Notes: generated by a model not told the origin, from the sequence alone. Shown: positions 1-16,120, counted from the stretch's first letter. The stretch is DNA of 64,000 nt from Diploscapter coronatus (GCA_964036155.1 OZ038423.1:13593249-13657248), one strand, 5' to 3'. Made by a program: numbers and translations.

Positions 1-706
1 GTTAAAAATGTCATTCTTTGTCAAATTGACTGTCTTCAAAAAATGGACCATTTTTTCAAGTCTACGAATCCTTTGAATCATCGGGCTTCTTCTCTAAAAC
101 TGTTATTTTCGCCAACTCATTCCTCTATCCCCCTATTTTGCACCCCCAATTTTCATCTAACCGTACTTTTTCCTGGCTGACTATTCTGCCGATCTCATGC
201 AGCTGTGAGAAATTTCCGTTCGATTAGAATTCGCTCGACTTTTGCGAGACGATCAAAAATTTGTTGAAATACTCTCACTCTATCTTTTGCACGATCTACG
301 CGAATTGATATAAACAAAGTCTCTGCGTTTTTTCTTTGTCTTTTACAATATGTCGTAAAATTTCCACTTGCTCTACTTCTGCTCTATCCTTTTCCATTCA
401 AATATCACCACTTTTTCTAAACCTCTTCAAAATGATTGGAGAAATGTTCCGCTATCCTTTCGCGCTGTCCTATTCCTATGACCTTCTAGATCAAGGTATT
501 GTTGATTGGAGAGAAAGTCGATATTCATGCAGCAGCAATTAGAAATTGAGTTTGAAGCGAAATAGTGAGTCGCGTAGAAGAGAAACGAGACGAATAGCGT
601 GTAATTTTTGAATATCGACGTTCTCTTCAATCAGTAATACAACATTCTTTAGTTCAGCCGATGCCTTGATTTTTCAGCGTCCAGCCAGTCCCGTAGCAAA
701 TCCAAA
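1..706. other. Upstream intergenic region, no gene recognised
   Basis: AT-rich sequence with only short ORFs that lack domain or splice support. A consensus acceptor (TTTTTCAG) ends near 677, about 30 bases before the start codon of the next gene. It could be a trans-splice site or the end of a 5' UTR intron. Confidence 0.5.
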
Positions 707-1879
707 ATGGACAAGGATGATGAATATCCAAAGTGCTGCTGCTTCCGGGCTAGGGTAAATATATTTTGAACATTGTCCTAATTCAAGGCTATGTGCCATT
801 AAATGATCACATTTTCCAGCAATTCTGGAAAGAAATGATACTTTGAAGCTTATTTTAAAAACAATTCCAGTCCGTCCTGATCTGCTCACTCTTAACCTGG
901 ATCGTATACATTGGCTTTCTTGCTGCTAGTATCTTTGGGTTCGAACTATTCAAGGATCATTGGAAGGACCTTGTGTAGGATTTCTAATTTATCAAAAATC
1001 GTCATTACTTTCAAATTTCAGTGGCAACGACGCGATAATGGGAATCTGGGAAGAGTGCTATTTTCCTGCGCTGTGGGTCTGCGGGCTTCTGGTGAGTTTG
1101 AAGAAAATTTTTTTTTGAAAAATTTCTTTCGTGAAGCTTCTTCAAAACATTTTCCTCAATATCTATTTCCACGGCCTTACAAATCTATCTTTTGGGAAAG
1201 CTCTGCACCTACCATAACTATACGCAGAGAAAAAGAGAACTGTTTTTGTCCCTCGCTTTCCCTTACTACTTCCTACTCTCCTCATTATTTTCAAAGAATA
1301 AGGCAGTGTTTCAGAAAATAGAAAAATATCTTAGGCAATCGGCATCTTCATCACCCTAATCGCGGCCTCGTGCAACTGCGTCATTCTACTAATCGGTATT
1401 TGGGGAATCTCGGTAAAAATTTCAAGCAGTTACACACTCGATACTTTTCTTCAGTTCATCCCGCTCATCATTCTCGCCGCTATTGAGGGCTACTTGGGCT
1501 TTGATTTTATCAGTAAGATTCTCTTTTCTTCTGGAGCAAGCATAACATAGCTCGTCGATATATGATTTCATATAGTAGTGCAGAATATTATGTTAAAAAT
1601 AATTTGCATCATCAAAAAGTGAAATTCAGTGAAACTTATGGATAAGGAAAGGATGGGCTATCCCGGGTATTTGAGGGGACAAATCAAGACGTTCTCGATA
1701 CTGAGCTTCCTTCTCATTCTCACTGGCCTCCGTAAAATTGAATTTTCTCGTTTCATTTTGAAGGCGGTGAATTTTCAGTTTATTTTCCCTTCGTCATCCT
1801 TCTTCAGAAGACGTTGGAGCACTCGATCCAGATTAGCAGGGAGAAGAGGAAGAAAGCCGTCGACGATTTGATGATATAA
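707..1879 (+). CDS. Four-span membrane protein, unknown function (186 aa)
   Basis: Seven exons join in matching phase: 707-754, 871-974, 1022-1091, 1335-1412, 1455-1512, 1630-1731, 1779-1879. The predicted protein is 186 residues and starts at the first ATG after a splice acceptor. It opens with an acidic N-terminus and a Cys-rich juxtamembrane stretch (KCCCFRARS). Four hydrophobic segments follow, at about residues 18-40, 66-90, 92-118 and 138-165, and a basic cytosolic-type tail (SREKRKKAVDD) ends the protein. Both ends are predicted to face the same side. The size and layout resemble the small tetraspan proteins that form nematode families, but I see no tetraspanin CCG motif and no claudin signature. 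The paired cysteines before the first span could be palmitoylated (inference). The molecular function is unknown. The exon chain is confident and the family assignment is not. Confidence 0.75.
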
Positions 1880-3544
1880 GGATTTTCGATTTTCCTCAGA
1901 CCCACTGCACTATGCGGCTAACATTATGCTTTCGATGGGGGAAAATGCGCGAAACCGCGCTGGAGACGCACACAGCGAGAGAAACACGCGACGAGAGAGT
2001 CGAACGAGTTTAGAATAGGCCACTGTGAATAGTTAGCGATCGGGTAGAGACTTACGGTCGCTCTTCTCCTAAAATCGAGCGAGCGAAAACCCCGCTCACT
2101 ATCGATACGAAACGAGATACTGTTAGCGAAAGAAAAAGACTTTTCCCTCTTCCGCACTCGGTACTGTATTTTTGGACATCAGTCGCATATTGCAGTGGAT
2201 CATCAATTTTTAATCCTACAAAAATTCACATCTTTATGACACCCCTATGTTTCTGTGCATCCATAACTGTTCACTTACTCTTATGAAAGTTGAAAATTCC
2301 ATTCTATGAAGTTTTCTCGTCACTCGGTTCGGAAATGTTTATACAGGACTTGTTCCAGGTCTCTTTCTTGTTCCATGACAATTCGATTTGGCTAATGTTC
2401 AACGCTTTTTCCCAGTATTTGATCTCATTTTCCGAGCTTTACTTTTGGTGCCATTTTTATGCCTTTTGCTTCTACTCAGAGAATTACGTGCTCAATAAAT
2501 TTAGAAAGTTTGCTAACGTGTCCTCAAAGAGATTATTACTTCGGACTTTCAGCAGTTTGTCTTTTCTTCACATCTCTCTCTCTCTGGTGATAGATAAAAA
2601 GGCCGATAAAACCCGCCTAATTATCGCCGCTAGCCACGTAACGCCATGCCATCTCGCCTCATTCTTTTATCAACATATTTCCCAACGTCTTTTACTCCCT
2701 CTGCCCACTATTTCCAGTGTTTTCTCTAAATTAACATTATTTCTGCGTCTTTTCCATTTTTCTTCGCTTCAGGCTTAAAATCGGACCACTCTCATGGCTC
2801 TTTGTAGTCTGCCACATCACGTAGTCATTTGCTTCTCATCCTTCCTCATATTTCCTCCCAAACTCCAAAATTTTGTTGTTTATTTTGGCAAAATATTTGG
2901 CTTTACATTTTCGTTCGAAAATTTGAGTATTATTTTGTCATTTTCTTCAGAAGTTAAAAATCAATAGACCTTCCGATTTTCAATGACTAATCTTTCGCAC
3001 TTCCAGCGCACACGTATTTTGAAATCTCTGTTCGCTAAGTTTTAGAAGGAAACCTATGACGCAGGATGATAATGATAATAGGTAGAACGGTTCTGAGAAA
3101 ACATTCCTCCTTTTTCTTTCATTCACACTTTAGTTTACAGTTATCGGGAGAAATAGAGTGGGAAATTGAGAGATTACTTTCTGTTCTCTCTCAATTTTTC
3201 ACGATATCTCTTTGTTTTGACACTTTCACTTTATTATTCTTCACGTTTCATGGCTTCCAAATCAATTAATTTCCATCCATTTGCCAAAGCATATCGAATT
3301 TCTCGACTCATTCTTGTTTACTTACGACTAGATTTTAGCTTCATGTATGTTTCTTCTTTTACAAATGTGAGCATGTTTTTGGAACAATGGTTCGTCTGTT
3401 TATTCTCAAGCCTTATCAAAAACTCCTTTTTTCACGAAAAGAATTGATTGTTTTGGCGTTTTATAAATTATCATTATTTTCAACACACAGCATCACGCTT
3501 CCATCGAATTTCAATTTGCCTGAAACCTATCGAATTTTGCAGTC
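1880..3544. other. Intergenic region with a GC-rich promoter-like block
   Basis: Positions about 1930-2160 are unusually rich in CpG for this AT-rich window and contain repeated CGAGCGAGCG- and GAGAGAAAC-type words. ORFs across it have no domain or splice support. It may be the promoter or a 5' UTR exon of the downstream cytidylyltransferase gene. The rest (2160-3540) is pyrimidine-rich and AT-rich with nothing recognisable. TTTTGCAG at 3535-3542 is an acceptor immediately before the next start codon. Confidence 0.4.
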
Positions 3545-8369
<4,825 letters not shown>

Positions 8370-9364
8370 ATTTTGGAGGGGGGTAAGATAATAATTCTTC
8401 TATTCTAAGCAGTTTATTTAAAAGAATACAATCTAAAAAAAGCAATTTTCAAAATATTCGTATCGTTTTATCAAAGTTAATTCTTTTTGGATCGTTTTTC
8501 CGGAAAATTCGAATTCAAAGGACTTAATGCGATAATTTGCAGTCAAAAATGAAATTTAACTTTGAAACTTCTGTTTAATTTTTAATCATCAGTCTTGTTC
8601 TAAGCCAGTAAATTCTGGATAAAGCAATTTTTATGAGTCCTTCTCATGTTTTATCGAATAGTATTTTTAATATTTAAATTTGATAGAATCCTGAAATTTC
8701 TATTCATAAAAGCATGCCTAATTTATTTCTTCTGCATTTATTTTTTTAGACTTTTATCTGAATATGGAAAGAGTAATTGTTTCTGTAGTGAGGGAGAAAT
8801 TTCACTTTTTGGTTTTCGAGAACTTTAGCATTCGGTGATGGAATTTTATTAGAAGGCCAAGTTTTTCCAACGACGTTTATTCAGATCACACTTGTAAAAA
8901 TTTTGGGCAAATATGTTCCTAAAACCAATGAGTCATCCAATAAGCTTTTGAAATTTTCAAAGTAGTTATTCCTAAACTTGGATGAATTGGTACTATTTTG
9001 GGTGAAGAATTGTACGGAATGTAACAATTTTATTTTTATTTCAATAGCTTTTGGATGACCATAATGTTTTTCAGCTTAAAATTTCCATGATTTTATCGCT
9101 CATAGACACTGTTTCTCTGCTGTCATACAATTTATTCGATTTTAGCATTTCTTGCAATACACGCACATTCATTTTAACTGAGAGAGAGCCTTATAGAAAT
9201 TTTATAAATTATTTTAATCGAAATAAACGTTTAGAATTTTAAACAATGAGTTTTCATGCAAAACACATAAAAATTACGTTGAAATTAATTTATTGACAAT
9301 TATTATCTAAAAATGGGCCCTTTAACTATTGTGAATTGGGGGCGAGTTCTCAGAACCGGAAAAT
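8370..9364. other. Convergent 3' intergenic region
   Basis: AT-rich spacer between the ends of CCT (+) and a secreted-protein gene (-). A + strand AATAAA lies at 9222-9227. A minus-strand AATAAA (TTTATT at 9289-9294) lies about 70 bases past the stop of the minus-strand gene, so the two transcription units end back to back. No gene is seen. Confidence 0.5.
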
Positions 9365-11694
9365 TTACTCGTTTACGCCTGATGATGTCATTTCATCGAT
9401 GATTTCTTCGAGGATGTTCAAACCGAGCAAGGACTCTGTAATCAAATTTTTATTTTAAAAATGTAAAAGTGATCATTCTTTGCAAATATAATCTGAAAGA
9501 AGCTCACTTGGCAGTATTATTTCGATAATGAAATATTTTAGGTACCGATTTTTACATTCTTTCTACACTGGATAGCTAACTTCATCATTGAAACTAATTT
9601 TTATGAACATGGCACCTGGTTCTTGCGTGGTGGTCTCGGTGACGTTTCCTTCTAGTGCTGGGGAAACTTCTGGCTGCTCGGTGCCGTTGGTGAGGGTTTG
9701 GTGTTCAAGTGTCTCGTCTCCCTTGGTGGCGTTGGTGGGGGTTTGGTATTCAGGTGCCTTATCTCCAAACACGTCGGTGATCATCTCCTCAATGATACCC
9801 ATTACGCCGTCGTTAGACACTGCGCCAGTGTGAATGACTTCTGGGGATTCTGAAATGATAGTTATTACAAACGACAAGCCAATCGAGCAGCAAACGTTCC
9901 GATACAGGTCAGCGATTTCAGTCATATGAAAACTACTGACTAGTTTTGAACGTTAATTGTCCAAATTAAGTATCCAATCGATTTTGAGTTACATACCTGC
10001 TGGTGGTTGTGCCATCGCAGTTTCATTCTGAGGAACACCAGGCTCTTCCATATCATCATCCTGAATCTCATTTACCATCTCGAAAGTATCGACGAGTTTA
10101 CCTCATAAAATGGCCCCTCAACAATATCCGCTTTATTGTTGGTGGTGGTGTTTGGCTCTACCTGAAATTGCGTTTTTGTGGGTTACTTCGAATTTTGTTT
10201 ATAGGACTTTGGTCGATTCAGATCCTTTCTCGCCTCCAACGATGATTTTTGGAACTTCCTGAAACCATACTTTTAAAAATCAGCTGAACACATTCCCTTT
10301 GAGTACCTCAGAAGGTCCTGATCCTTTCTCGCCTCCAACGGTGACTTCCGGAACTTCCTGAAATCATTCTTTGAGGTACTTTGTTATTATTAACCTCGGA
10401 AGGGAAAAATCATTAGAGCATTGAGAAGTATCTTTTCGGATCATTTTTGATCCATTTGATGACATTATGCTCCTAGCTAGTCATTTGTCTTCTTCAATAA
10501 CTTTCCCCAAATGAATTCATTTTTTACCGGAAATACCTTATCGTTAGATTCAGATCCTTTCACGGCGATCTTTCCTTCGTCGCCCGAACCCTTGACTTTG
10601 GTTTCCTTCGGGGGGAGTTCTATGTGGATGTTGTTCTTCAGTTGCCTGATGAACTCGGCCATGTACGCGCAGATCTGCATTAGATTTTTATTCGGAAATT
10701 AGCGAGAAAAGAAAGTTACGTTTTCTCTAGTATTCTCCCTGTTAACAGGGCTAATTTCCGGTAGGTGAATGAGCATCTCAACAAGCAAATCGGCAATGAT
10801 TGCGAACTAAAATGATCGGACTTTTAGAGTAAACCATGCATTTTATCGGAAGCTTGGAAACCGCGAAACGTCAAAGCACGAGACGTGGAGAAAAATTCTA
10901 GGAAAATAATATGCCTTATCCTAACTCCTCTCTTCTACTTTGCCTAGATTAAGCCGTTTCCAAATAGCCGCCATGAAACTTACCGGGTTCTCTTCATTGT
11001 CCGCTGCTCCGGCTCTCAGAAAATCAGTTAAGTCGATGATGATGCCTGCGGCATTGTACAGAGCGACTGCTTCCTCATCGCCACCTTCTTGAGTTTCAGG
11101 ATCGAAGACGGTCGTCTGGATGAACTCCTTGACTTCTGCCAGACGTTCTTCCTTCGTGTTGTTGTTATTGAGGATGGAGTTGATGTACTGAATAAATAAA
11201 TAATAACTATTTTTTTATATAAATTTTTCCTTAATTCAGCTCAGTATATATCTTTATTAAGAATTGTTCTTTTGAGCATGAAAGGTAAAGGCGAACACCC
11301 GTTGGCAAATACAAATTCATGATTCAATATGGCCTACCAACGTGTATTCCTCTGGGGTCAGTCCAGTCGTGTTGCTGACGTCTTTCCAGAGAGTTTCGAA
11401 TGCCACTATGAGAGGCTCGATTTGTTCCGACTGGATAGCTCCCGCGTTGACGCCGCACGCGGCCTCAACATCAATCTGGAATTGGTCGTGTTCATCATCG
11501 TTTCCGAGTGCCATCTCAGCGGCGGCGGCGGCGGTGGGCTTTTCATCTGATGTTTTCTTAGGCGAGTTGTTCGGCTGTTGAGGAAGCTCTTCCACGGGGT
11601 TAGGGTCTATTCCGAGGATATCGTCACCTGACTCAGTGGCCATTGGGGCGGCCCAGCTCAGGCCCACAAACAGTGCCAAAATCCAGAGCTTCAT
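9365..11694 (-). CDS. Secreted acidic protein of unknown family (438 aa)
   Basis: Ten exons (transcription order) join in phase: 11694-11338, 11187-10984, 10806-10720, 10674-10537, 10357-10307, 10258-10208, 10161-10102, 10060-9997, 9849-9616, 9435-9365. The N-terminus (MKLWILALFVGLSWA, then AAP) is a clear signal peptide. Next comes an acidic Ala/Asp/Glu stretch with an Ala run. A helical region of about 170 residues without cysteine pairs follows (exons 1-3). The C-terminal half is hydrophilic and Thr/Pro/Glu-rich, with several N-x-S/T sites. Exons 5 and 6 are both 51 nt and encode related 17-residue units (EVPEVTVGGEKGSGPSE and EVPKIIVGGEKGSESTK). The donor after exon 6 (GTCCTA) is weak, and without that splice the frame stops two codons later, so a shorter isoform is possible. 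The start codon is one base after an acceptor. The secreted role is inferred and the function is unknown. Confidence 0.7.
10208..10357 (-). repeat. Tandem duplicate 51-nt exons
   Basis: Exons 10357-10307 and 10258-10208 are each 51 nt and phase 0-0. They begin GAAGTTCC and share the core GGCGAGAAAGGATC. Both follow TTTCAG acceptors. Their products share EVP-x-x-x-VGGEKGS. The end of exon 4 (KIAVKGSESNDK) is a more distant relative. This is a tandem exon duplication that can be skipped without changing frame. Confidence 0.75.
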
Positions 11695-11758
11695 CCTGAA
11701 ATTTGAAAAGTCTTGAAAAGTAACCAGGAAGTCATCAAGAATTTCTAATTGACGAAAA

Positions 11759-11765
11759 TTTTATA
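11759..11765 (-). promoter_or_regulatory. TATA-like box of the 438-aa secreted protein gene
   Basis: TATAAAA on the minus strand (TTTTATA on +) lies about 65 bases upstream of the start codon at 11694. A second TATAAATA-type word lies at about 11795. Distance and sequence fit a TATA box, but the activity is inferred. Confidence 0.4.
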
Positions 11766-12158
11766 CCCACCTTTGCGAAGCCGGAAATTTTGGTGTATAA
11801 ATAGAAGGCAGCCTTTCAAATTATTTTATACCAAGGCTTCATCAATTTTTCTCGTCCATTGATTCCATTAATGGGGTTAATGCAAGCAATTGAATCATCT
11901 CTTATTGTATGTGCGTTATTTCGAAAATTTCGACAATATTTTCGGACGACTCATTTCATCGAAACTCAGAATCATGCTAAAAAGATCATTTTCCCGTTCC
12001 ATTTTAGTGACATTGCATCATTTTCACTACGATTCATTTATTTGTATGACGTTTGATAAAGCTTTATGCACAAATTATTTACTGAATTTCAAAATCAATA
12101 CATCTTTTTCTGTATGAGCAAAGATCATTTGAACAGATAGTTATAGCTGCGTCATAGT

Positions 12159-12499
12159 CAGGGCTCGTACTAAAGTCCCCTCGCGCGAACTTTTATTTCA
12201 CGCGAGGTTCATGTGAGTTATGAAAAAATTGAAGCTCACGCGGAATCGAAAGGCCATAAAGGAAACCAGTAGTATACCCTACTAATTTACATTGAGCTCG
12301 TTCGTGTTGACTCTGACTTCAATTCTATGTGAAAATTCGCGATCAACTAATTACCTAATTATCGCATAATTAGGTTAAAACGAGCTAATGCGATAGTTCA
12401 TACGAGGCTCAGTCGAGGTTCATCTCACCTCAAAAGATCATGCGACCTAATCTCGCGTGAAATAAAAGTTCGCGCGAGGGGACTTTAGTATGAGCCCTG
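12159..12499. mobile_element. 341-bp MITE with 48-bp terminal inverted repeats (hAT-like ends)
   Basis: The ends are near-perfect inverted repeats. 12159-12206 starts CAGGGCTCGTACTAAAGTCC, and the complement of 12452-12499 starts CAGGGCTCATACTAAAGTCC. They differ at one base over 48. There is no coding capacity inside. CAGGG termini are typical of hAT-superfamily elements. I do not see a clear 8-bp target duplication (left GTCATAGT, right TTGTAATT), so the flanks have decayed or the class call is wrong. The high TIR identity suggests recent mobility. Confidence 0.85.
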
Positions 12500-13284
12500 T
12501 TGTAATTATGGTACGATACTGCTGGATTTTATGAAAGTTCTATTTTCAATATGGAGCATTGAATCAAAAAGAGAAAGAAGTTTGAGAAATTTCAAACGAT
12601 GAAATACGGCCCTCTTTTGAAACGTTGAAAGTGCCGAAATGGGAAACTCGAAAATATTATCACGGTTTCATCAATTTTCCCTGATTGTTTGTGAGCATCG
12701 TTGAATGAACCGATCATTCGCACCTGAATCAGCATTTCATTTTTTGCTTTTCACGTTATTATTTCTCTTATTATGTTAAAATTTTAAATCCAAAAATAAT
12801 TATTTTGAAAATTCTAACGATCGACTAATTTTTACGAGGAATTTGAACTTTTAATCTCAAACGCTTTGGTTTCGAGCCATTTTGAGCTTTGACCAAATTG
12901 GATTTGCTGTGAAATCGTATACACTTATTTCAATGAAACCATTCAGTTACACGAAATTTTTGTTTACTTTGAAGACTTTTCAGCCAAAATCGTATTGATG
13001 AGAAAATTTCATTGCGTGTACTCGCGAAATTAATGCACTTTCGGTTACACTCTAAAGTCTCGGCTTTGATAAACGCAACTTTTGGTTTTCGTCGCTGGAT
13101 GGTGAAAAATGACCTACTGATAGAACCGCTTCTTGGCCTAAAATTCGCTTTATTTCGCCGATAGTAAAGTGGTTACACCTGTTTTCAACGTTCTGAACAT
13201 CAAACGTGCTAGCGGTAAAAATTGCAGTGCGGAACAATTGTCTGCTGAGTAGTGCTACGGGTGAAACTGGAAACGTCGCACTCC

Positions 13285-13290
13285 TATATA
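13285..13290 (+). promoter_or_regulatory. TATA box of the Cys-rich secreted protein gene
   Basis: TATATA lies in CTCCTATATAGCGCC, about 50 bases upstream of the ATG at 13340, on the same strand. Confidence 0.45.
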
Positions 13291-13339
13291 GCGCCGATTT
13301 TATCATCTAGGTATCTCATTTGACGCTCTGCAAGCCGAA

Positions 13340-14319
13340 ATGCTCATTCCTGCAGTAAGTTCTTCTTTTGAAATTCTTAAAACTCATATTTGGAATTCTC
13401 AGACTCTCTGTTTCGTCTTCCTCTTGATCAGCTTCGATCAAGCCGAATGTGCCCCGAAGAAGCTGGATGCTGGTAGCGGAAAGTGGAGATTCAAAAACCG
13501 CAAGTGCCGTTTGGATAATTTTGCCGAGTGATGCGACTTACCTATTTTCATGACACTAGAAACGATCTTTAATATCTCTGCCAATATTTTAAAATCATTA
13601 TCATGAAGTGATACTCCTGTTCATGTATCAATAAACACTATGGGAGGATCTCCGTCGCCTCCTAGTTACTTCTTTTGAGAAGAGGTTGGGAGGATACCTC
13701 CTATTGAACGCCTCTAAGTGTGTTTCACATACTGGCACTGATTTTTCTTTCATTATATTTAATTTCAGCCTCATCTTGTCATCCGGAATGCAAGCACGAC
13801 GAGTCATGCATGCAAAAGAGCATTGAAATTCCTAGCTGCCAGCGACCGGACTGCAAGGATGTCGTTTGCGGAGACAAACAGGAATGCACCGTGATGAGCT
13901 ACGGAGGCATCAAGTGCATCGATAAAGGTACATGTTGTCATAACCGATGAAGTTGAAAAATATGTATCTGATCAGACCTAGGGACGAATATCGTCAGGAG
14001 ACCTTTGCGCCTTACCCAGTATTTTCCTTGACGACAAATTTCTATCTCCAAATGGCCCATAGCAAAAAATACTTGTTGTGAAATGCAGTTGAATAATTTT
14101 GAATCCGCTCTTGCGAAAAATCCACATAAATTGTTTACCCGACAAAATGCTCTAGGACTGATTTTCCTCATATTTTACGTGATCTATAAAGTCAACTCAA
14201 TTCATCCTACAGTCACCTGCGATGGTATCAAGTGCAAGAAGGGCGAGGTTTGCAAGGTTGGACCTCTTCAAGGCTGCAGTGGAGACTGCCCAATGGAAGC
14301 TGCGTGCGTCAAGAAATAA
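13340..14319 (+). CDS. Small Cys-rich secreted protein (116 aa)
   Basis: Four exons join in phase: 13340-13354, 13403-13472, 13769-13927, 14213-14319. Exons 1-2 encode a signal peptide (MLIPATLCFVFLLISFDQA). The mature part has about 14 cysteines arranged in repeated short modules, each with a pattern like C-x3-C-x4-5-C. Two units are clearly related: DCKDVVCGDKQECTV and TCDGIKCKKGEVCKV. The C-terminus reads CSGDCPMEAACVKK. This is a disulphide-rich extracellular protein. I do not assign a known inhibitor or toxin family. If the exon 2 donor (GTAGCG at 13473) is not used, the frame runs to a stop at 13531 and gives a 47-residue secreted peptide. An AATAAA at 13630-13635 could serve that form. 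The main poly(A) signal is at 14373-14378. Confidence 0.7.
13630..13635 (+). terminator. Candidate internal poly(A) signal
   Basis: AATAAA lies inside the second intron of the Cys-rich gene, 99 bases after the TGA at 13529-13531 that would end the intron-retaining 47-residue form. It supports a possible short transcript. Confidence 0.35.
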
Positions 14320-14372
14320 ACAAACAAACTCAAACGAACCTCAGGAATAACAATGAAATCATTTCTGTAGTT

Positions 14373-14378
14373 AATAAA
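14373..14378 (+). terminator. Poly(A) signal of the Cys-rich secreted protein gene
   Basis: AATAAA lies 54 bases after the stop codon at 14317-14319. Confidence 0.55.
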
Positions 14379-14463
14379 CGATTTTTTAGAAAAAAATACA
14401 CATCATCTAATAAAAAAATTTATTAACAATAAGCAAAATACTGGGCGGTGATAAATTTATAAA

Positions 14464-15400
14464 TTAGAGAGGTTTCTGCGTTGTTTCAATATCATCGTCG
14501 TGCTCTCCTAAAATGAAATTTCCATTTTCAATGAGAACACCGCTGAAATCATCATCCTTCTTCCAACGTTCAATGTGAAAGAGTAAATGTTGGATTGCAA
14601 ACGGGTATCTAATTGATGAACCTTACCATCTTTTTTCTCTGGTTCGTTCAGGGTGTCTACGTCTACAGCTGCCTCTGTAGTGGCCTCTTTGAAGCTGAGC
14701 TCCGCCGTTTCAGTTGTCCCCTCTTCAGTTTTTTCCGTTGTAGATCCAGTTAAGCTTTCTTTGTCCGATATTTCAGTGGCTCCAGTTGAGCCTTCCGGAG
14801 TTTCATCAGTGACGGAGTCATCGTCAGATGTCACAGCTGCAGTTAAACCTGAGCTCTCATTGTCAGTGTTCGTCGTTTCGGTTTCATTCAGCGATTGCCC
14901 ATTCAGAATACCTTCCTCTGCCGATCCTTCTGAAATCATAAGTTCATTTCTAACTAAAACTTTGACTTTATTCATTGGATTAAAACGTTATTGGACCAGA
15001 AGTAAAGTTAATCTTGAGGAAAAATGATTTATGATTATGCCTGTAGCTGCCTCTTCTCCCGAACTCTCCTCTGCGGAGGACTCCAAACCGTAGTCAGCTT
15101 CTTCTGTTGTCGTGATTACTTCAGAAGGTGCCTGTGTCGCCGTCAGATTTCCTATCTCAGACTCACTGTTATCGTCGCCATCGTTGTTTACTCGAGTATC
15201 AACATTGACTTTTCCGTCGCCTGGGATGGGGGCGGTGGACGATCTAATAATTATTATTCAGCATCAAATAAAAAGTAAGAAAATTGAAATGTCGTTATTT
15301 CTTACGCCTCTACTTGCTCCTCTCCATTATCATTTACTGGCCGAGATTCAATGACGGCAACAATAGCGCAAGCAAAAATGAACAGAATTGAGAGCTTCAT
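14464..15400 (-). CDS. Secreted Thr/Glu-rich acidic protein (214 aa)
   Basis: Four exons join in phase: 15400-15306, 15243-15041, 14929-14627, 14507-14464. The N-terminus MKLSILFIFACAIVAVIES is a signal peptide followed by RPVND. The rest is low-complexity, strongly acidic and rich in Thr, Ser and Glu (for example SLTGSTTEKTEEGTTET). It has several N-x-T/S sequons and no cysteine in the mature part, as in mucin-like or highly O-glycosylated extracellular proteins (inference). The intron 15040-14930 begins with GC rather than GT (CAG|GCATAA), and the phases agree only with this GC-AG choice. ATG is 2 bases after an acceptor. TATAAA on the minus strand (15481-15486) lies about 80 bases upstream. 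It runs tail to tail with the Cys-rich gene, 145 bases apart. The function is unknown. Confidence 0.72.
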
Positions 15401-15480
15401 GTCTAAAGATAGAAAATTTGGTTTGAGGTAACTGAAGAGATAGAAATAACGAAACATAAAATGAGCAACCCCACAGGCAA

Positions 15481-15486
15481 TTTATA
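15481..15486 (-). promoter_or_regulatory. TATA-like box of the Thr/Glu-rich secreted protein gene
   Basis: TATAAA on the minus strand (TTTATA on +) lies about 80 bases upstream of the start codon at 15400. Confidence 0.35.
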
Positions 15487-16113
15487 TTTCTAACAATTCA
15501 TTAGTCTCGCAACATCCATTTACCTTGATTAATTTTAGCATCGTCTCGAACATTTGTAGCCCATAAACAATAGAAGTCATCGTTTGATATTAATTCTGTT
15601 GATTGAATGATACGACTATTAGTCTTAAGGGATCGCGATTTCTCAAATTGGGCGATGATTCAATCCTAAAATTGGTGAGTTATTTTTGAAAAATAAAATT
15701 CACAAATCGTACTTTCAAAACGTGAGAGATTGACACCAGGGACGAGCGATATAAACGCATCTTTAATGAAGGCGCACTTTAGATCAACTTTTAGAACGAA
15801 AACACAAAACGAAAATTTGCAAATAGAGATGAGGGTAGGGACGTTGGCAATAGAGCGCAAAAGGTTCAATGCGGCGGGGAAACTTGGTTGCCATTTCCAA
15901 TATTCTTGAACCGGAATTGGGTAAGGATAACAAATATTGGAATGGAAAAAGTTCGTTAGAACAAAGGGACATTGTTTCCCATTTTCAAAGAAAAAATCAC
16001 GCCTCATTTTGAAGTGAGAGCTCATCTGAAGCTGTTTGCTTTCTGCTACATGAAGTCAGTTTATTCAGCTTGTTTATGCTCAATTTCCTAGGTCACTAGC
16101 CTTCAAAAGTTAG

Positions 16114-16120
16114 TATAAAA
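16114..16120 (+). promoter_or_regulatory. TATA box of the chitin-binding protein gene
   Basis: TATAAAA lies in TTAGTATAAAAGTTC, 48 bases upstream of the ATG at 16168. Confidence 0.5.

Larger units (their letters stand above)
11695..13339. other. Intergenic region between divergent secreted-protein genes
   Basis: AT-rich spacer between two divergently transcribed secreted-protein genes. It contains TATA-like boxes near both ends and a MITE at 12159-12499. Short ORFs here have no signal peptide, domain or splice support. Confidence 0.5.

Noticed and set aside
13720..13950. Stand-alone ORF starting at 13720
   Set aside because: Its apparent start is GTG, and an ATTTCAG acceptor at 13768 interrupts its hydrophobic start. 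The phase-matched join to exons 1-2 at 13340-13472 gives a better signal peptide.
14083..14319. Separate second Cys-rich gene with its own leader
   Set aside because: The region before 14213 is better read as intron ending CCTACAG, since the phase matches the exon ending at 13927. An independent start at 14083 has only a weak leader.
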